Positions 1-6,272 of a stretch of DNA of 7,247 nt are shown one piece after another (position 1 is the first letter of the stretch; every line of letters begins with the position of its first letter). Both the position numbers and the translations under genes were made by a program. This DNA is from CAYMRB01 sp964392615 (lineage in GTDB: Bacteria; Planctomycetota; UBA8108), in contig CAYMRB010000490.1 of NCBI GenBank assembly GCA_964392615.1, positions 1-7,247 of the forward strand, given 5' to 3'. The notes beneath the pieces were generated by a model. It was given only the letters and a program-made list of their open reading frames with translations, was not told where the DNA came from and ran no database searches.

Positions 1-1599
1 CATGCTGCGGATCTTCGCGTCGGCTTCCGAGTAGTCGCCGTTGCGGACCAGGTCGTCGAGATTCGCCTTATCGCCGGCCGCCTTCTCGACGAGTTCCTCC
101 TCGGCCGCGAAGAACAGGCTGTCGATCTCGTCCGAGTGTTCGCGCAGCAGGTCCGGGTCCTGCTCGGCGTCGAGCATCTTCTTCATCGCGCGCCCGAAGA
201 GCTCTTGATCCATCAGCTGCTTGTATTCGGCCTTGAACCTGTCCCAGGTCGGGGCGCCGCTCTCCGCGCGCTTCGTCGCCGCGATCTGCGTCTCGAGCTC
301 GCCGGCGAGCCTCGCGAGCTCCACCGCGCCGGGCTTCTTGTAGTAGTCCGCGTTGAGGCCCTGCTCGAGGCGCATCTGCTGCTGCGCGGGCAGCTCGGAG
401 TCGACCAGCGCGTCCTGCTGGCTGCGCAGGAAGTCCTCGACTTCCTTCTTCTCCTTCTCGTAACGGCCGGACCAGTCGCTCTTGATGTCGCGCAGCTGCG
501 ACTTTTCGAGCTGCACGTCGGACTGCTTCTCCGCAACCTTGACGTCGGCGCTCTTGCTCTTCACGTAGACGAACGTGAGCAGAGAGAGCAGCACGCCGGC
601 TCCGACGCCGCACAGCGTGATGACGAAGTTGCGGCGCGGTCGAGCGTCCCAGGGGGCCTCCTCTTCCTCGCCGCCGTACTCGCCGTCGTAGTCGTCGGCG
701 AACGGGTCGTGCTGCGGCGCGGCGTGAGGGCCGGGCCGTCCGGCCGCGCGTGCGGCGGTGGCGGATCGCCCGTGTCGACCGGGCGCGCCGCGCTTCGGAC
801 CGCTGGCCGCCGGTCGTCGAGCCGCCTTGCGCTTCGCCGGCGTCTCCTCGAACTGCGCTAATTCATCGAGGTCGTCGAGATCGTCCAGGTCGTCGAAGTC
901 CAGACCGCCGCCGCCCGCCGGCGCGGCCCTGCGAGCGGCCTTGGGAGCCGCAGCTCGGGGCCCCGCGGCCTTCGCTCTCGGTGTCGCGGCCTTCGGCCTG
1001 GCTTGCCTCGGGCTCGCAGCCTTCGGAGTCGTCGCGGCCTTCGGGCCCTTCGCGGCGCTGCGCGCCAGGCAGGCCTTCAGGCGCAGCACGAGCTCCTCGC
1101 AGGACTGCGTGCGCTGGTCGGGGGCCTTGCGGAGCAGCTCGAGGATCGCCTGGCTCGCCTCCTCGCCGAAGTCCTGCACGTGATCGCGCGGGTCCGGCGC
1201 CGGAGTCTTCACGTGCGCTGCCAGGGTCTCCTTCGGCGAGTCGCACTCGAACGGCAGAATGCCCGTGACCATCTGGAACAGCGTGCAGCCGAACGAGTAC
1301 AGGCTCGAGCGCAGGTCCCCTTGCTGGCCGCCGACTTCCTCTGGTGACGCGTGCGTCGGAAACTCCGCGATCACCGGGAGCTGGATCCCCTCGGCCTCGA
1401 CCGGAGCCACGCGCACGCGACCATCGGCACCGATCAGGATGCGACCGGCGTGCATCACCGGAGCGCGACCGTTCGGTGCCGCCGTCGCTTCGGCCTGAAG
1501 TTGCGTCGCGAGCTGGCACGCCAGGCGGAAGGCCTGCTCCCGCGGAAGCGGACCCTTGGATCGAAGGAACTGCTCGAGAGTGATACCCTGTGCTGCCAT
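1..1599 (-). CDS. Membrane-anchored pseudokinase-like protein, kinase C-lobe remnant (partial, runs off left edge)
   Basis: This reading frame is open for 533 codons from ATG at 1599 to base 1, so the C-terminus is missing. The start has GGAG (minus strand of 1606-1609) six bases upstream and an in-frame stop at 1627-1629. Residues 8-175 read like the C-lobe of a bacterial Ser/Thr kinase: an alphaE-like 'SKGPLPREQAFRLACQLATQ' (14-33), a catalytic-loop-like 'HAGRILIGADGRVRVAPV' (50-67), a 'SPEE' (85-88), 'SLYSFGCTLFQMVTGILPF' (99-117) and a terminal 'DQRTQSCEEL' (161-170). The HRD aspartate, the DFG motif (APV here) and the Asp before 'YSFG' (Ser99 here) are absent, and there is no Gly-rich loop or VAIK lysine because the N-lobe is missing. 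I therefore infer a pseudokinase. Then come an Ala/Lys/Pro tail (181-232), an acidic Asp/Leu run (233-252), a basic/acidic linker, a predicted membrane helix (324-346) and a charged, helical, partly coiled-coil-like region. The N-terminal part would be cytoplasmic and the region after 346 extracytoplasmic. The ligand and role are unknown. A derived kinase relative is likely, a specific function is not assignable. Confidence 0.8.
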   Translation of the reverse strand, partial: MAAQGITLEQFLRSKGPLPREQAFRLACQLATQLQAEATAAPNGRAPVMHAGRILIGADGRVRVAPVEAEGIQLPVIAEFPTHASPEEVGGQQGDLRSSLYSFGCTLFQMVTGILPFECDSPKETLAAHVKTPAPDPRDHVQDFGEEASQAILELLRKAPDQRTQSCEELVLRLKACLARSAAKGPKAATTPKAASPRQARPKAATPRAKAAGPRAAAPKAARRAAPAGGGGLDFDDLDDLDDLDELAQFEETPAKRKAARRPAASGPKRGAPGRHGRSATAARAAGRPGPHAAPQHDPFADDYDGEYGGEEEEAPWDARPRRNFVITLCGVGAGVLLSLLTFVYVKSKSADVKVAEKQSDVQLEKSQLRDIKSDWSGRYEKEKKEVEDFLRSQQDALVDSELPAQQQMRLEQGLNADYYKKPGAVELARLAGELETQIAATKRAESGAPTWDRFKAEYKQLMDQELFGRAMKKMLDAEQDPDLLREHSDEIDSLFFAAEEELVEKAAGDKANLDDLVRNGDYSEADAKIRSM

Positions 1600-1656
1600 G
1601 GCGCTCTCCGCTGACGACCGACGCCCTCAGGACATACGAAGTTCGGTGAAGAAAAG

Positions 1657-1737
1657 CCGTTGAGAAGGGGCTCTCGTCGAGCGCGAATGCTCGACCGGAG
1701 CGCTGCTCTGGGAGCGCTCGAAGCGCCTTCTCAATGG
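1657..1737 (-). terminator. Nested inverted repeat, probable terminator of the quinone operon
   Basis: Arms 1657-1671 and 1723-1737 pair over 15 bases with two mismatches, including a perfect 9-base core (TTGAGAAGG / CCTTCTCAA). Inside are two perfect 7-base hairpins, 1676-1682 with 1689-1695 and 1698-1704 with 1713-1719, giving a three-way junction. An alternative fold pairs 1677-1684 with 1714-1721 (8 perfect bases) and makes one long stem. On the minus strand the stem is followed by CTTTTCTTCACC, a modest T-rich run, and it begins 28 bases after the stop of the prenyltransferase gene. That suits an intrinsic terminator for the operon. No T-run follows on the plus strand. It could instead be a structured leader of the kinase-like gene or a dispersed repeat. 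The pairing is directly visible, the role is inferred. Confidence 0.55.
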
Positions 1738-1765
1738 AACCCTACGGGCGCAAATAGACCAGCCC

Positions 1766-2623
1766 TCATGATACGACCTCGACGATTACGGCGGCCATAA
1801 AAACCAGGCTCACGACGCCGTTCAGCGTGAAGAAAGCGACGTTCACGCGGGACAGATCGTCCGGCTTGACCAAGCCGTGCTCCCAGACGAGCAGCGCCGC
1901 GACGATGACGACGCCAGCCGTATACCAAACACCGTAGCCGGCAAGCCAACCGACGGCCGCGAGGAGCGCGACCGTCGCGACATGAAAGCCTCGCGAACAC
2001 CAGAGCGCGCGGGCGATTCCGAGCCGGGCGGGGATCGAGTGGAGCCCCTCCGTGCGGTCGAAGCCGCAGTCCTGGCACGAGTAGATCACGTCGAAGCCCG
2101 CGGTCCAGAGCAGCACCGCCAAGCCGAGCAGCACCGGGACGGGCGTCAGGCCGGCGGTCACCGCGATCCACGCGCCGAGCGGAGCGAGCCCGAGGGCCGC
2201 CCCGAGGACGACGTGCGACAGCGACGTGAATCGCTTCGTGTACGAATACCCGAGCAAGACAGCGAGCGCGACCGGCGACAGGGCGCCGGCGAGCGTGTTG
2301 ATCCACCACGCGACGAGCACGAAGACGACCGTCGAGACCGCCGTCGCGACGCCCATGACCGTCTTCGACAAGCGGCCGGACGGCACCTCTCGCATCGCGG
2401 TGCGCGGGTTGCGCGCGTCGAGACGAGCGTCGACAAGCCGGTTGAACGACATCGCCGCCGTGCGCGCGGCGACGCAGGCGATCACGACCTTGACGAGGAG
2501 CAGGCCGTCCGGGAGTCCCTCGGCCGCCATGAACGCCGCGGCGAGGGCGAACGGCAGCGCGAAGATCGAGTGCGAGATCTTGATCGCCGACGAGAACGTC
2601 TTGACGGTGTCGATGAGGCTCAT
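1766..2623 (-). CDS. mqnP: UbiA-family polyprenyltransferase, MqnP-like (menaquinone biosynthesis)
   Basis: This 285-residue membrane protein matches the usual length of UbiA-type aromatic prenyltransferases, which transfer a polyprenyl chain from its diphosphate to an aromatic acid in the inner membrane. The first Asp-rich motif is NRLVDARLD (61-69), the NRxxxDxxxD-like Mg-diphosphate site. The second is 'DVIYSCQDCGFDRTEGLHSIPARLG' split over 178-202, with Asp178, Asp185 and Asp189 as candidate metal ligands. About eight hydrophobic segments are visible (for example 20-34, 42-58, 90-108, 116-126, 137-157, 161-175, 213-228, 233-246, 264-283). The 'YSxQDxxFDRxxGLHSIPARLG' form is the one I know from the UbiA-like branch assigned to the futalosine route, hence MqnP. 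A 4-hydroxybenzoate prenyltransferase cannot be excluded, and the symbol is less sure than the family. The ATG overlaps the ubiX stop (ATGA, 2620-2623), with GGGGAAG upstream as ribosome site. It is the last gene of the operon. Confidence 0.9.
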   Translation of the reverse strand: MSLIDTVKTFSSAIKISHSIFALPFALAAAFMAAEGLPDGLLLVKVVIACVAARTAAMSFNRLVDARLDARNPRTAMREVPSGRLSKTVMGVATAVSTVVFVLVAWWINTLAGALSPVALAVLLGYSYTKRFTSLSHVVLGAALGLAPLGAWIAVTAGLTPVPVLLGLAVLLWTAGFDVIYSCQDCGFDRTEGLHSIPARLGIARALWCSRGFHVATVALLAAVGWLAGYGVWYTAGVVIVAALLVWEHGLVKPDDLSRVNVAFFTLNGVVSLVFMAAVIVEVVS

Positions 2624-3210
2624 TCGCTTCCCCAGCGGTCGAACAGCTCGTTGTCGATCCCGAGAGCGTCGAGGATGCGGGATACGACGAAGTCGACGAG
2701 GTCGTCGAGCGTCTCAGGGTGCTGATAGAACGCCGGGCTCGGCGGCACGATCGTCGCGCCGGCGCGCGCGAGCCGCAGCAGGTTCTCGAGGTGGACGACC
2801 GAGAACGGCGTCTCGCGCGGCACGATGACGAGCGGCCGCTTTTCCTTGAGCGCGACCTCTGCGCCGCGGTGGATCGCGTTCGTCGACACGCCGGCGGCCA
2901 GGCTGCCGACCGTGCCCATGGACGTCGGCACGATGGCCATACCGTGGAACGGGAAGCTGCCGCTGCAGAACGGCGCGCGGAAGTCCTTCTCCGGGACGAT
3001 TCGCAGCCGATCGCGGTGCGCGTCGCCCCACGGATCTTCGCCGCTCGCGAGACGGAGCTCGTCCTGCGCGACGAGCCGCGCGGTCGACGACATCGCCAGC
3101 AGGACCGTGTGATCGTGCGCCAGCAGATACCGCACGAGCCGCTGCGCGTAGATCGCGCCGGACGCGCCGGTCACGCCGACGACGATGGGTCGTGCCGTCG
3201 AGCCCGTCAC
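2620..3210 (-). CDS. ubiX: Flavin prenyltransferase UbiX
   Basis: This 196-residue flavoprotein fits the normal UbiX length. UbiX attaches a dimethylallyl unit to reduced FMN, making prenyl-FMN, the cofactor of UbiD-family decarboxylases. Family marks are the N-terminal FMN-binding GVTGASGAIYAQRL (12-25), the 'PTSMGTVGSLAAGVSTNAIH' block (95-114), 'PRETPFS' (131-137) and 'PPSPAFYQHPETLDDLVDFV' (156-175). The GTG at 3210 is chosen because it lies nine residues before the conserved motif and overlaps the upstream stop as GTGA (3207-3210). The same frame continues to an ATG at 3378, but that would add 56 Arg-rich residues inside the upstream gene and outside the family. The neighbours, a methyltransferase and a prenyltransferase, put it in quinone synthesis. 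No UbiD partner is in the window. The family call is very secure. Confidence 0.95.
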   Translation of the reverse strand: MTGSTARPIVVGVTGASGAIYAQRLVRYLLAHDHTVLLAMSSTARLVAQDELRLASGEDPWGDAHRDRLRIVPEKDFRAPFCSGSFPFHGMAIVPTSMGTVGSLAAGVSTNAIHRGAEVALKEKRPLVIVPRETPFSVVHLENLLRLARAGATIVPPSPAFYQHPETLDDLVDFVVSRILDALGIDNELFDRWGSE

Positions 3211-4214
3211 GAGTCGATCTCCGCGTCGGCCAGGTCGCGGTCGAGCTCGTCGTCCTCGAGGCGGATCCAGCTCAGGATCCACCGCTCGAGGTTCGCGGTC
3301 GCGTCGATCCGGTCCCGCACGATGCTGCGTGGATCGAGGACGCCGCTGCCTTCGAGATCGGCGCGAAAAGCGTCCCACGGCTCGCGGTTCCAGGCGTCCG
3401 GAGCGATTTCGAGGAAGCGGTCGACGATGCGCAGGAAGTTCTCGAGGCTGTAGTCGGTCTTGTCGACGCCGAGGCTCGAGTACTCCATCGCGTCCTTCTC
3501 GAGCCGCACCGCGCCGTACGGGTCGCGGCAGAAGAGCGCCAGGTGGAACTCGAGGTCGGCGAGGTCGACCTCGCCGAGCGCGTCGACGAGGCGGCGGTAG
3601 CGGCGCGGCGGCCCCTGGTGGATGTCGTCGGCGGTCATCGACCGGGCGGCGACCAGCTCCGGATCATCCGGGTGCTTGTCCGACACGTCGTCGCCGAGCA
3701 TTTTCTCGTGGACGTAGTGGCCCACAACGAGGCCGGGGTGGGCGTAGGCCGCGGTGTGTATGAGCTGTCCGCTGCGTCCGCCGCCCTTTCTCTGCCCGCG
3801 GGCAGCGCTCTCTCCGGGTCGCTCGCGCTTGCCCGGCTCGCCCCACACGTCGATGCCGACGATGTCGAAGTGCCACACCGGCACCTCGCGGCCGCTCGTC
3901 TGCAGGAAGACGACCCGGTCGTCCTCGAACCGCACACCGCGGGCCCGGCGTCCGCGCGGCAAGTCGCGCAGGTCGGCGCTCGGGACGATCCGCGTGCGCA
4001 TACCGATGCCCTCGAGCTCCTGGCGCAGCTCTTCGAGCGCGTCGTGCGGTGCGGCATGGACGACGATGCCGCCCCAGCCGCGCAGCTCGGTGCGCACATC
4101 GGTTGCGAGGCGGTCGAAGCGGCGCGCGAGGATGTCGGCGACCTCGACGTCGAGCGGCGGAAGCGGCGACTCGCGCTCGAGGATCAGCGCATGCATCGTC
4201 GTCGGCGCGCTCAT
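3207..4214 (-). CDS. Conserved-looking protein of unknown function inside the menaquinone operon
   Basis: This 335-residue soluble protein is not recognised. It has no signal peptide or membrane helix and one cysteine (Cys229). Residues 7-125 look like a compact alpha/beta domain: 'MHALILERESPLPPLDVEVA' (7-26), an amphipathic helix 'ALEELRQELEGIGMRTRIVP' (59-78), then strand-rich 'RGVRFEDDRVVFLQ' (92-105) and 'HFDIVGIDVWG' (115-125). A Gly/Arg-rich low-complexity linker follows (126-148). The second half (149-335) is mainly helical and rich in Asp, Glu, Arg and Trp, with possible conserved spots HTAAYAHPGLVVGHYVHEKM (153-172), 'DLEFHLALFCRDPYG' (220-234) and 'WNREPWDAFRADL' (275-287), ending in an acidic tail. 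The ATG at 4214 overlaps the ubiE stop (ATGA, 4211-4214), with a GGAGGG-type ribosome site just upstream. A second Met at residue 7 is a less likely start. It is translationally coupled on both sides, so it is probably made together with the quinone enzymes. A regulatory or accessory role is only a guess. Confidence 0.8.
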   Translation of the reverse strand: MSAPTTMHALILERESPLPPLDVEVADILARRFDRLATDVRTELRGWGGIVVHAAPHDALEELRQELEGIGMRTRIVPSADLRDLPRGRRARGVRFEDDRVVFLQTSGREVPVWHFDIVGIDVWGEPGKRERPGESAARGQRKGGGRSGQLIHTAAYAHPGLVVGHYVHEKMLGDDVSDKHPDDPELVAARSMTADDIHQGPPRRYRRLVDALGEVDLADLEFHLALFCRDPYGAVRLEKDAMEYSSLGVDKTDYSLENFLRIVDRFLEIAPDAWNREPWDAFRADLEGSGVLDPRSIVRDRIDATANLERWILSWIRLEDDELDRDLADAEIDS

Positions 4215-4987
4215 CCGCCCTCGCCCTCCGGAGCGCAGCGCTCGCCGAGGTGCAGCGCGGCGATGCCGCCGGTCAGCAGCCGATAGCGCACGGACTCGAA
4301 CCCGGCGGCGCGCAGGCGATCCGACAGCGCGTCCGGGCGTGGGAACTCGTCGACCGACGCCGGCAGGTACGAGTACGCGTCGGCCTCGTCGCCGCTCGTA
4401 TCGGACGAGCGCGCCGCACCGCTCGGTCGTGACAGCCAGCGACCGATGCGTGGCAACACGCGCTGGAAGTACAGCCGGTAGATCTTGCGGAAGACGGGCA
4501 GGCGCGGCGTCGTGAACTCGAGTATCGCGACGCGGCCGCCGGGCACCAACACCCGCGCCATCTCCGCGAGTCCGGCGTCGAGATCGCAGACGTTGCGGAT
4601 TCCGAACGCGACCGTCGCGACGTCGAAGCTCGCGTCCGGAAACGGCAGCGCCAGCGTGTCGCCGACGAGGAGCCGCACGCGATCCTCGCCGCGTCGCCGG
4701 CGTTTCCTCTCGCCGATCGCGACCATCTCCGGCGTGAAGTCCGCGCCGACGACGCAGCCGCCGGCGTCCGCGTCGACGTGACGAGCGAGCTCGAGCGCCA
4801 GATCGGCCGTGCCGGTGCAGACATCGAGCGCGCGGTCGCCCGGAACGAGACGGAGCTCACGTGCCGTGCGGCGCCTCCAGAGCCGGTCGATGTTCAGGCT
4901 CAGCAGGTGGTTCAGGAGGTCGTAGCGCCGCGAGATACCGGCGAACATGCCGCGGATGCGGGCGCTCTCCTTCGAACAGCTCGTCAT
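4211..4987 (-). CDS. ubiE: Demethylmenaquinone methyltransferase UbiE/MenG
   Basis: This 258-residue SAM-dependent methyltransferase would methylate the demethylmenaquinone ring, the last step of menaquinone synthesis. Seen in order: 'MFAGISRRYDLLNHLLSLNI' (14-33), the UbiE N-terminal signature; SAM motif I 'ALDVCTGTADLALELA' (54-69); 'GADFTPEMVAIGERK' (81-95); 'GDTLALPFPDASFDVATVAF' (109-128) with 'GIRNVCDLDAGL' after it; 'VLVPGGRVAILEFTTP' (146-161); and the C-terminal 'AYSYLPASVDEFP' (204-216) and 'LLTGGIAALHLGE' (237-249). ATG 4987 is chosen because it lies just before the conserved N-terminus. The upstream in-frame ATG at 5203 would add 72 non-family residues overlapping the divergent gene. 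No good ribosome site precedes 4987, so the start is a little uncertain. Odd feature: about 12 extra Ser/Asp/Gly-rich residues (188-202) sit before 'AYSYLP'. It heads the operon. Both ubiE and menG are used as names, and with the mqnP-like neighbour the menaquinone substrate is favoured. Confidence 0.93.
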   Translation of the reverse strand: MTSCSKESARIRGMFAGISRRYDLLNHLLSLNIDRLWRRRTARELRLVPGDRALDVCTGTADLALELARHVDADAGGCVVGADFTPEMVAIGERKRRRRGEDRVRLLVGDTLALPFPDASFDVATVAFGIRNVCDLDAGLAEMARVLVPGGRVAILEFTTPRLPVFRKIYRLYFQRVLPRIGRWLSRPSGAARSSDTSGDEADAYSYLPASVDEFPRPDALSDRLRAAGFESVRYRLLTGGIAALHLGERCAPEGEGG

Positions 4988-5116
4988 CGGGGCAAGGCGT
5001 TGCGGCGTGGAGGATTCTCGAAGACCCTGGAACGGCGCCTTCGACTCGGGGAAACTAAGTACTGCGCAACGGCAGCACGACAGCGGCGTATCGTAACCCG
5101 ACGGGAGGAAACATCC
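4988..5116. promoter_or_regulatory. Divergent intergenic region between ubiE and the thioredoxin-like gene
   Basis: These 129 bases separate two genes read in opposite directions, so promoters for both the quinone operon and the plus-strand gene should lie here. I could not pick convincing -35/-10 pairs on either strand, and no clear operator palindrome was seen. The role rests on position only. Confidence 0.4.
5104..5108 (+). promoter_or_regulatory. Shine-Dalgarno site deciding the start at 5117
   Basis: GGAGG lies eight bases before ATG 5117, a near-consensus ribosome site. It fixes the start of the thioredoxin-like gene at 5117, although the frame is open back to 4778 inside the opposite-strand ubiE gene. 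Confidence 0.8.
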
Positions 5117-6169
5117 ATGCAGCTCGGCATCTCGGAGCGGTTTCGCCACGTGAGCGCTGCGCTCGTCGTCGCGGGGATCCTTGTCGCCACGGTCCAACCG
5201 CAATCGTCGGCCCAGGGAAACGCCGCCGGAAAGAAAAAGAGCAAGGACGAGGTCGCGTGGGTCGCTCCGGCCGCCGGTGTCCTCCGTCAGCGCGCCGACT
5301 ATCTGCCGGTCGTCGTGTGGTACGTCGGCTCGGAGGGCAAGTCGGACGACTTCCCGCTGGCGGAGTTCGTCGAGAGTTCGTCGTTCCGCCGGCTCCTCAA
5401 GCAGTTCGTTCCGATTCGCGTCACGGACGCGGATCTGGCCAAGCCCTATCCCGCGGCGCGTCGCGCTCCCGGGCTGGAGCCGCGGGTGGTCGACCCGAAG
5501 AAGAAGGGCAAGAAGGGCGCGGCACTGAAGAAGCCGGCCCAGGACAAGGACGCGGCGCCGAAGAAGCCGGCGCAGGACAAGGGCGCGGCGCCGAAGAAGC
5601 GTGTGGCTGATCCCGCTATCGCCTTCGGGATGCAGTGGGCGATCCTCCCCGGCGCGCCGGCGCTGCTCGTCGTCGACTTCCGCGAGCGGGTGCTGCAGCG
5701 CTGGGACGCCGAGCTACCTTCGCGCACGCGTGTATCGTCCGTGCTGAAGAAGGTCGCGCTGCGGGACAAGCGTCTGGCGCGAGAAGCCCGCAAGATCGAG
5801 CCGACGATCGCCAAGTCGCGCCGGCTGTTCACGCTCGGCAACACGCGGACCGCGGTCCTCGCCGTACGCGACCTCGAGTCCCCGAAGATCCGCAAGAAGC
5901 TGGACGACACGCTCAACGCGTGGATCGCCGATCTGTTCGCGCAGTACCGCAAGAAGGCGCGCGAGCAGCTCGCGGTTGCCGAGAAGCTCGAGAAGGAGGG
6001 CGATCAGCGCAAGGCCGACAGCGGCCTGAAGTACTCGAAGGCGATCAAGGCGTACAACAAGGTCGCGAAGGACTTCCCGCTCAAGGACATCGCCAACCAG
6101 GCGAATCGACGCGCGGGCGAGGTGCTGCGCAAGATGACGCTGACCGGAGAGAACCCGTTCGGGAAATGA
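5117..6169 (+). CDS. Secreted thioredoxin-like protein with Lys-rich repeat insert and helical C-terminus
   Basis: This 350-residue protein has a strong ribosome site and an N-terminal signal peptide (hydrophobic 13-27, likely cleavage after Ala32 in 'QSSAQG'), so export is expected. Residues 46-107 ('VAWVAPAAGVLRQRADYLPV', 'VVWYVGS', 'FRRLLKQFVPIRVTDADL') and 170-215 ('FGMQWAILPGAPALLVVDF', 'VLQRWDAELPS') look like two halves of a thioredoxin-type fold, with 'LPGAPALLVVD' at the place of the cis-Pro loop. The protein has no cysteine at all, so it cannot be a CxxC redox enzyme. Between the halves lies a Lys/Ala/Pro/Asp-rich stretch (126-163) with a tandem repeat. The C-terminal part (218-340) is helical and strongly basic, ending in a TPR-like 'KYSKAIKAYNKVAKDFP' (305-321). 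Many planctomycetal secreted proteins have this sort of build. The function is unknown. The thioredoxin-like call is moderate confidence; existence of the gene is secure. It is the first plus-strand gene, 103 bases ahead of the next. Confidence 0.82.
   Translation: MQLGISERFRHVSAALVVAGILVATVQPQSSAQGNAAGKKKSKDEVAWVAPAAGVLRQRADYLPVVVWYVGSEGKSDDFPLAEFVESSSFRRLLKQFVPIRVTDADLAKPYPAARRAPGLEPRVVDPKKKGKKGAALKKPAQDKDAAPKKPAQDKGAAPKKRVADPAIAFGMQWAILPGAPALLVVDFRERVLQRWDAELPSRTRVSSVLKKVALRDKRLAREARKIEPTIAKSRRLFTLGNTRTAVLAVRDLESPKIRKKLDDTLNAWIADLFAQYRKKAREQLAVAEKLEKEGDQRKADSGLKYSKAIKAYNKVAKDFPLKDIANQANRRAGEVLRKMTLTGENPFGK
5528..5599 (+). repeat. 33-bp in-frame tandem repeat coding KKPAQDKxAAP
   Basis: Two near-identical 33-base units (5528-5560 and 5561-5593) are followed by the first six bases of a third (5594-5599). 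They differ at only two bases that I can see and encode KKPAQDKDAAP and KKPAQDKGAAP. The repeat stays in frame and lies in the low-complexity insert of the thioredoxin-like protein. The close DNA match suggests recent duplication, so copy number may vary between strains. Confidence 0.9.
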
Positions 6170-6272
6170 GCCGCGAGCGATTGCCGACGACCGAAGAGGC
6201 GACGGTTGCGCGCAGCGTTGGAAGAGAACTGACTTTCGAAACTCGAGACCGGAGAGGCTCGGCGAGGCACCC

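Noticed and set aside
1657..1737. tRNA gene
   Set aside because: The length and several hairpins recall a cloverleaf, but there is no acceptor/T-arm signature such as GGTTCGAATC and the outer stem is 15 bases, not 7.
1877..2828. Overlapping plus-strand open frames across the prenyltransferase and ubiX
   Set aside because: They are Arg/Asp/Glu-rich shadows opposite two clearly recognised genes.
3211..3378. N-terminal extension of UbiX to the ATG at 3378
   Set aside because: The 56 extra residues are Arg/Pro-rich shadow sequence of the upstream gene, and the GTG at 3210 gives the usual UbiX length.
3192..4286. Long plus-strand open frame of 364 codons
   Set aside because: It is antisense to the unknown gene and the ubiX/ubiE ends, rich in Arg/Ala/Val shadow sequence, and has no recognisable motif. 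Long antisense frames are expected in such GC-rich DNA.
4778..5116. Upstream extension of the thioredoxin-like gene
   Set aside because: It lies antisense to UbiE, whereas ATG 5117 has a strong ribosome site and a signal peptide directly after it.
4988..5203. N-terminal extension of UbiE to the ATG at 5203
   Set aside because: It adds 72 residues unlike the family and overlaps the start of the well-supported plus-strand gene. The conserved UbiE N-terminus begins just after Met at 4987.
6170..6272. Terminator or promoter between the two plus-strand genes
   Set aside because: No stable stem with a T-run and no convincing promoter boxes were found. TTTCGAAA near 6234 is too short a palindrome to call.
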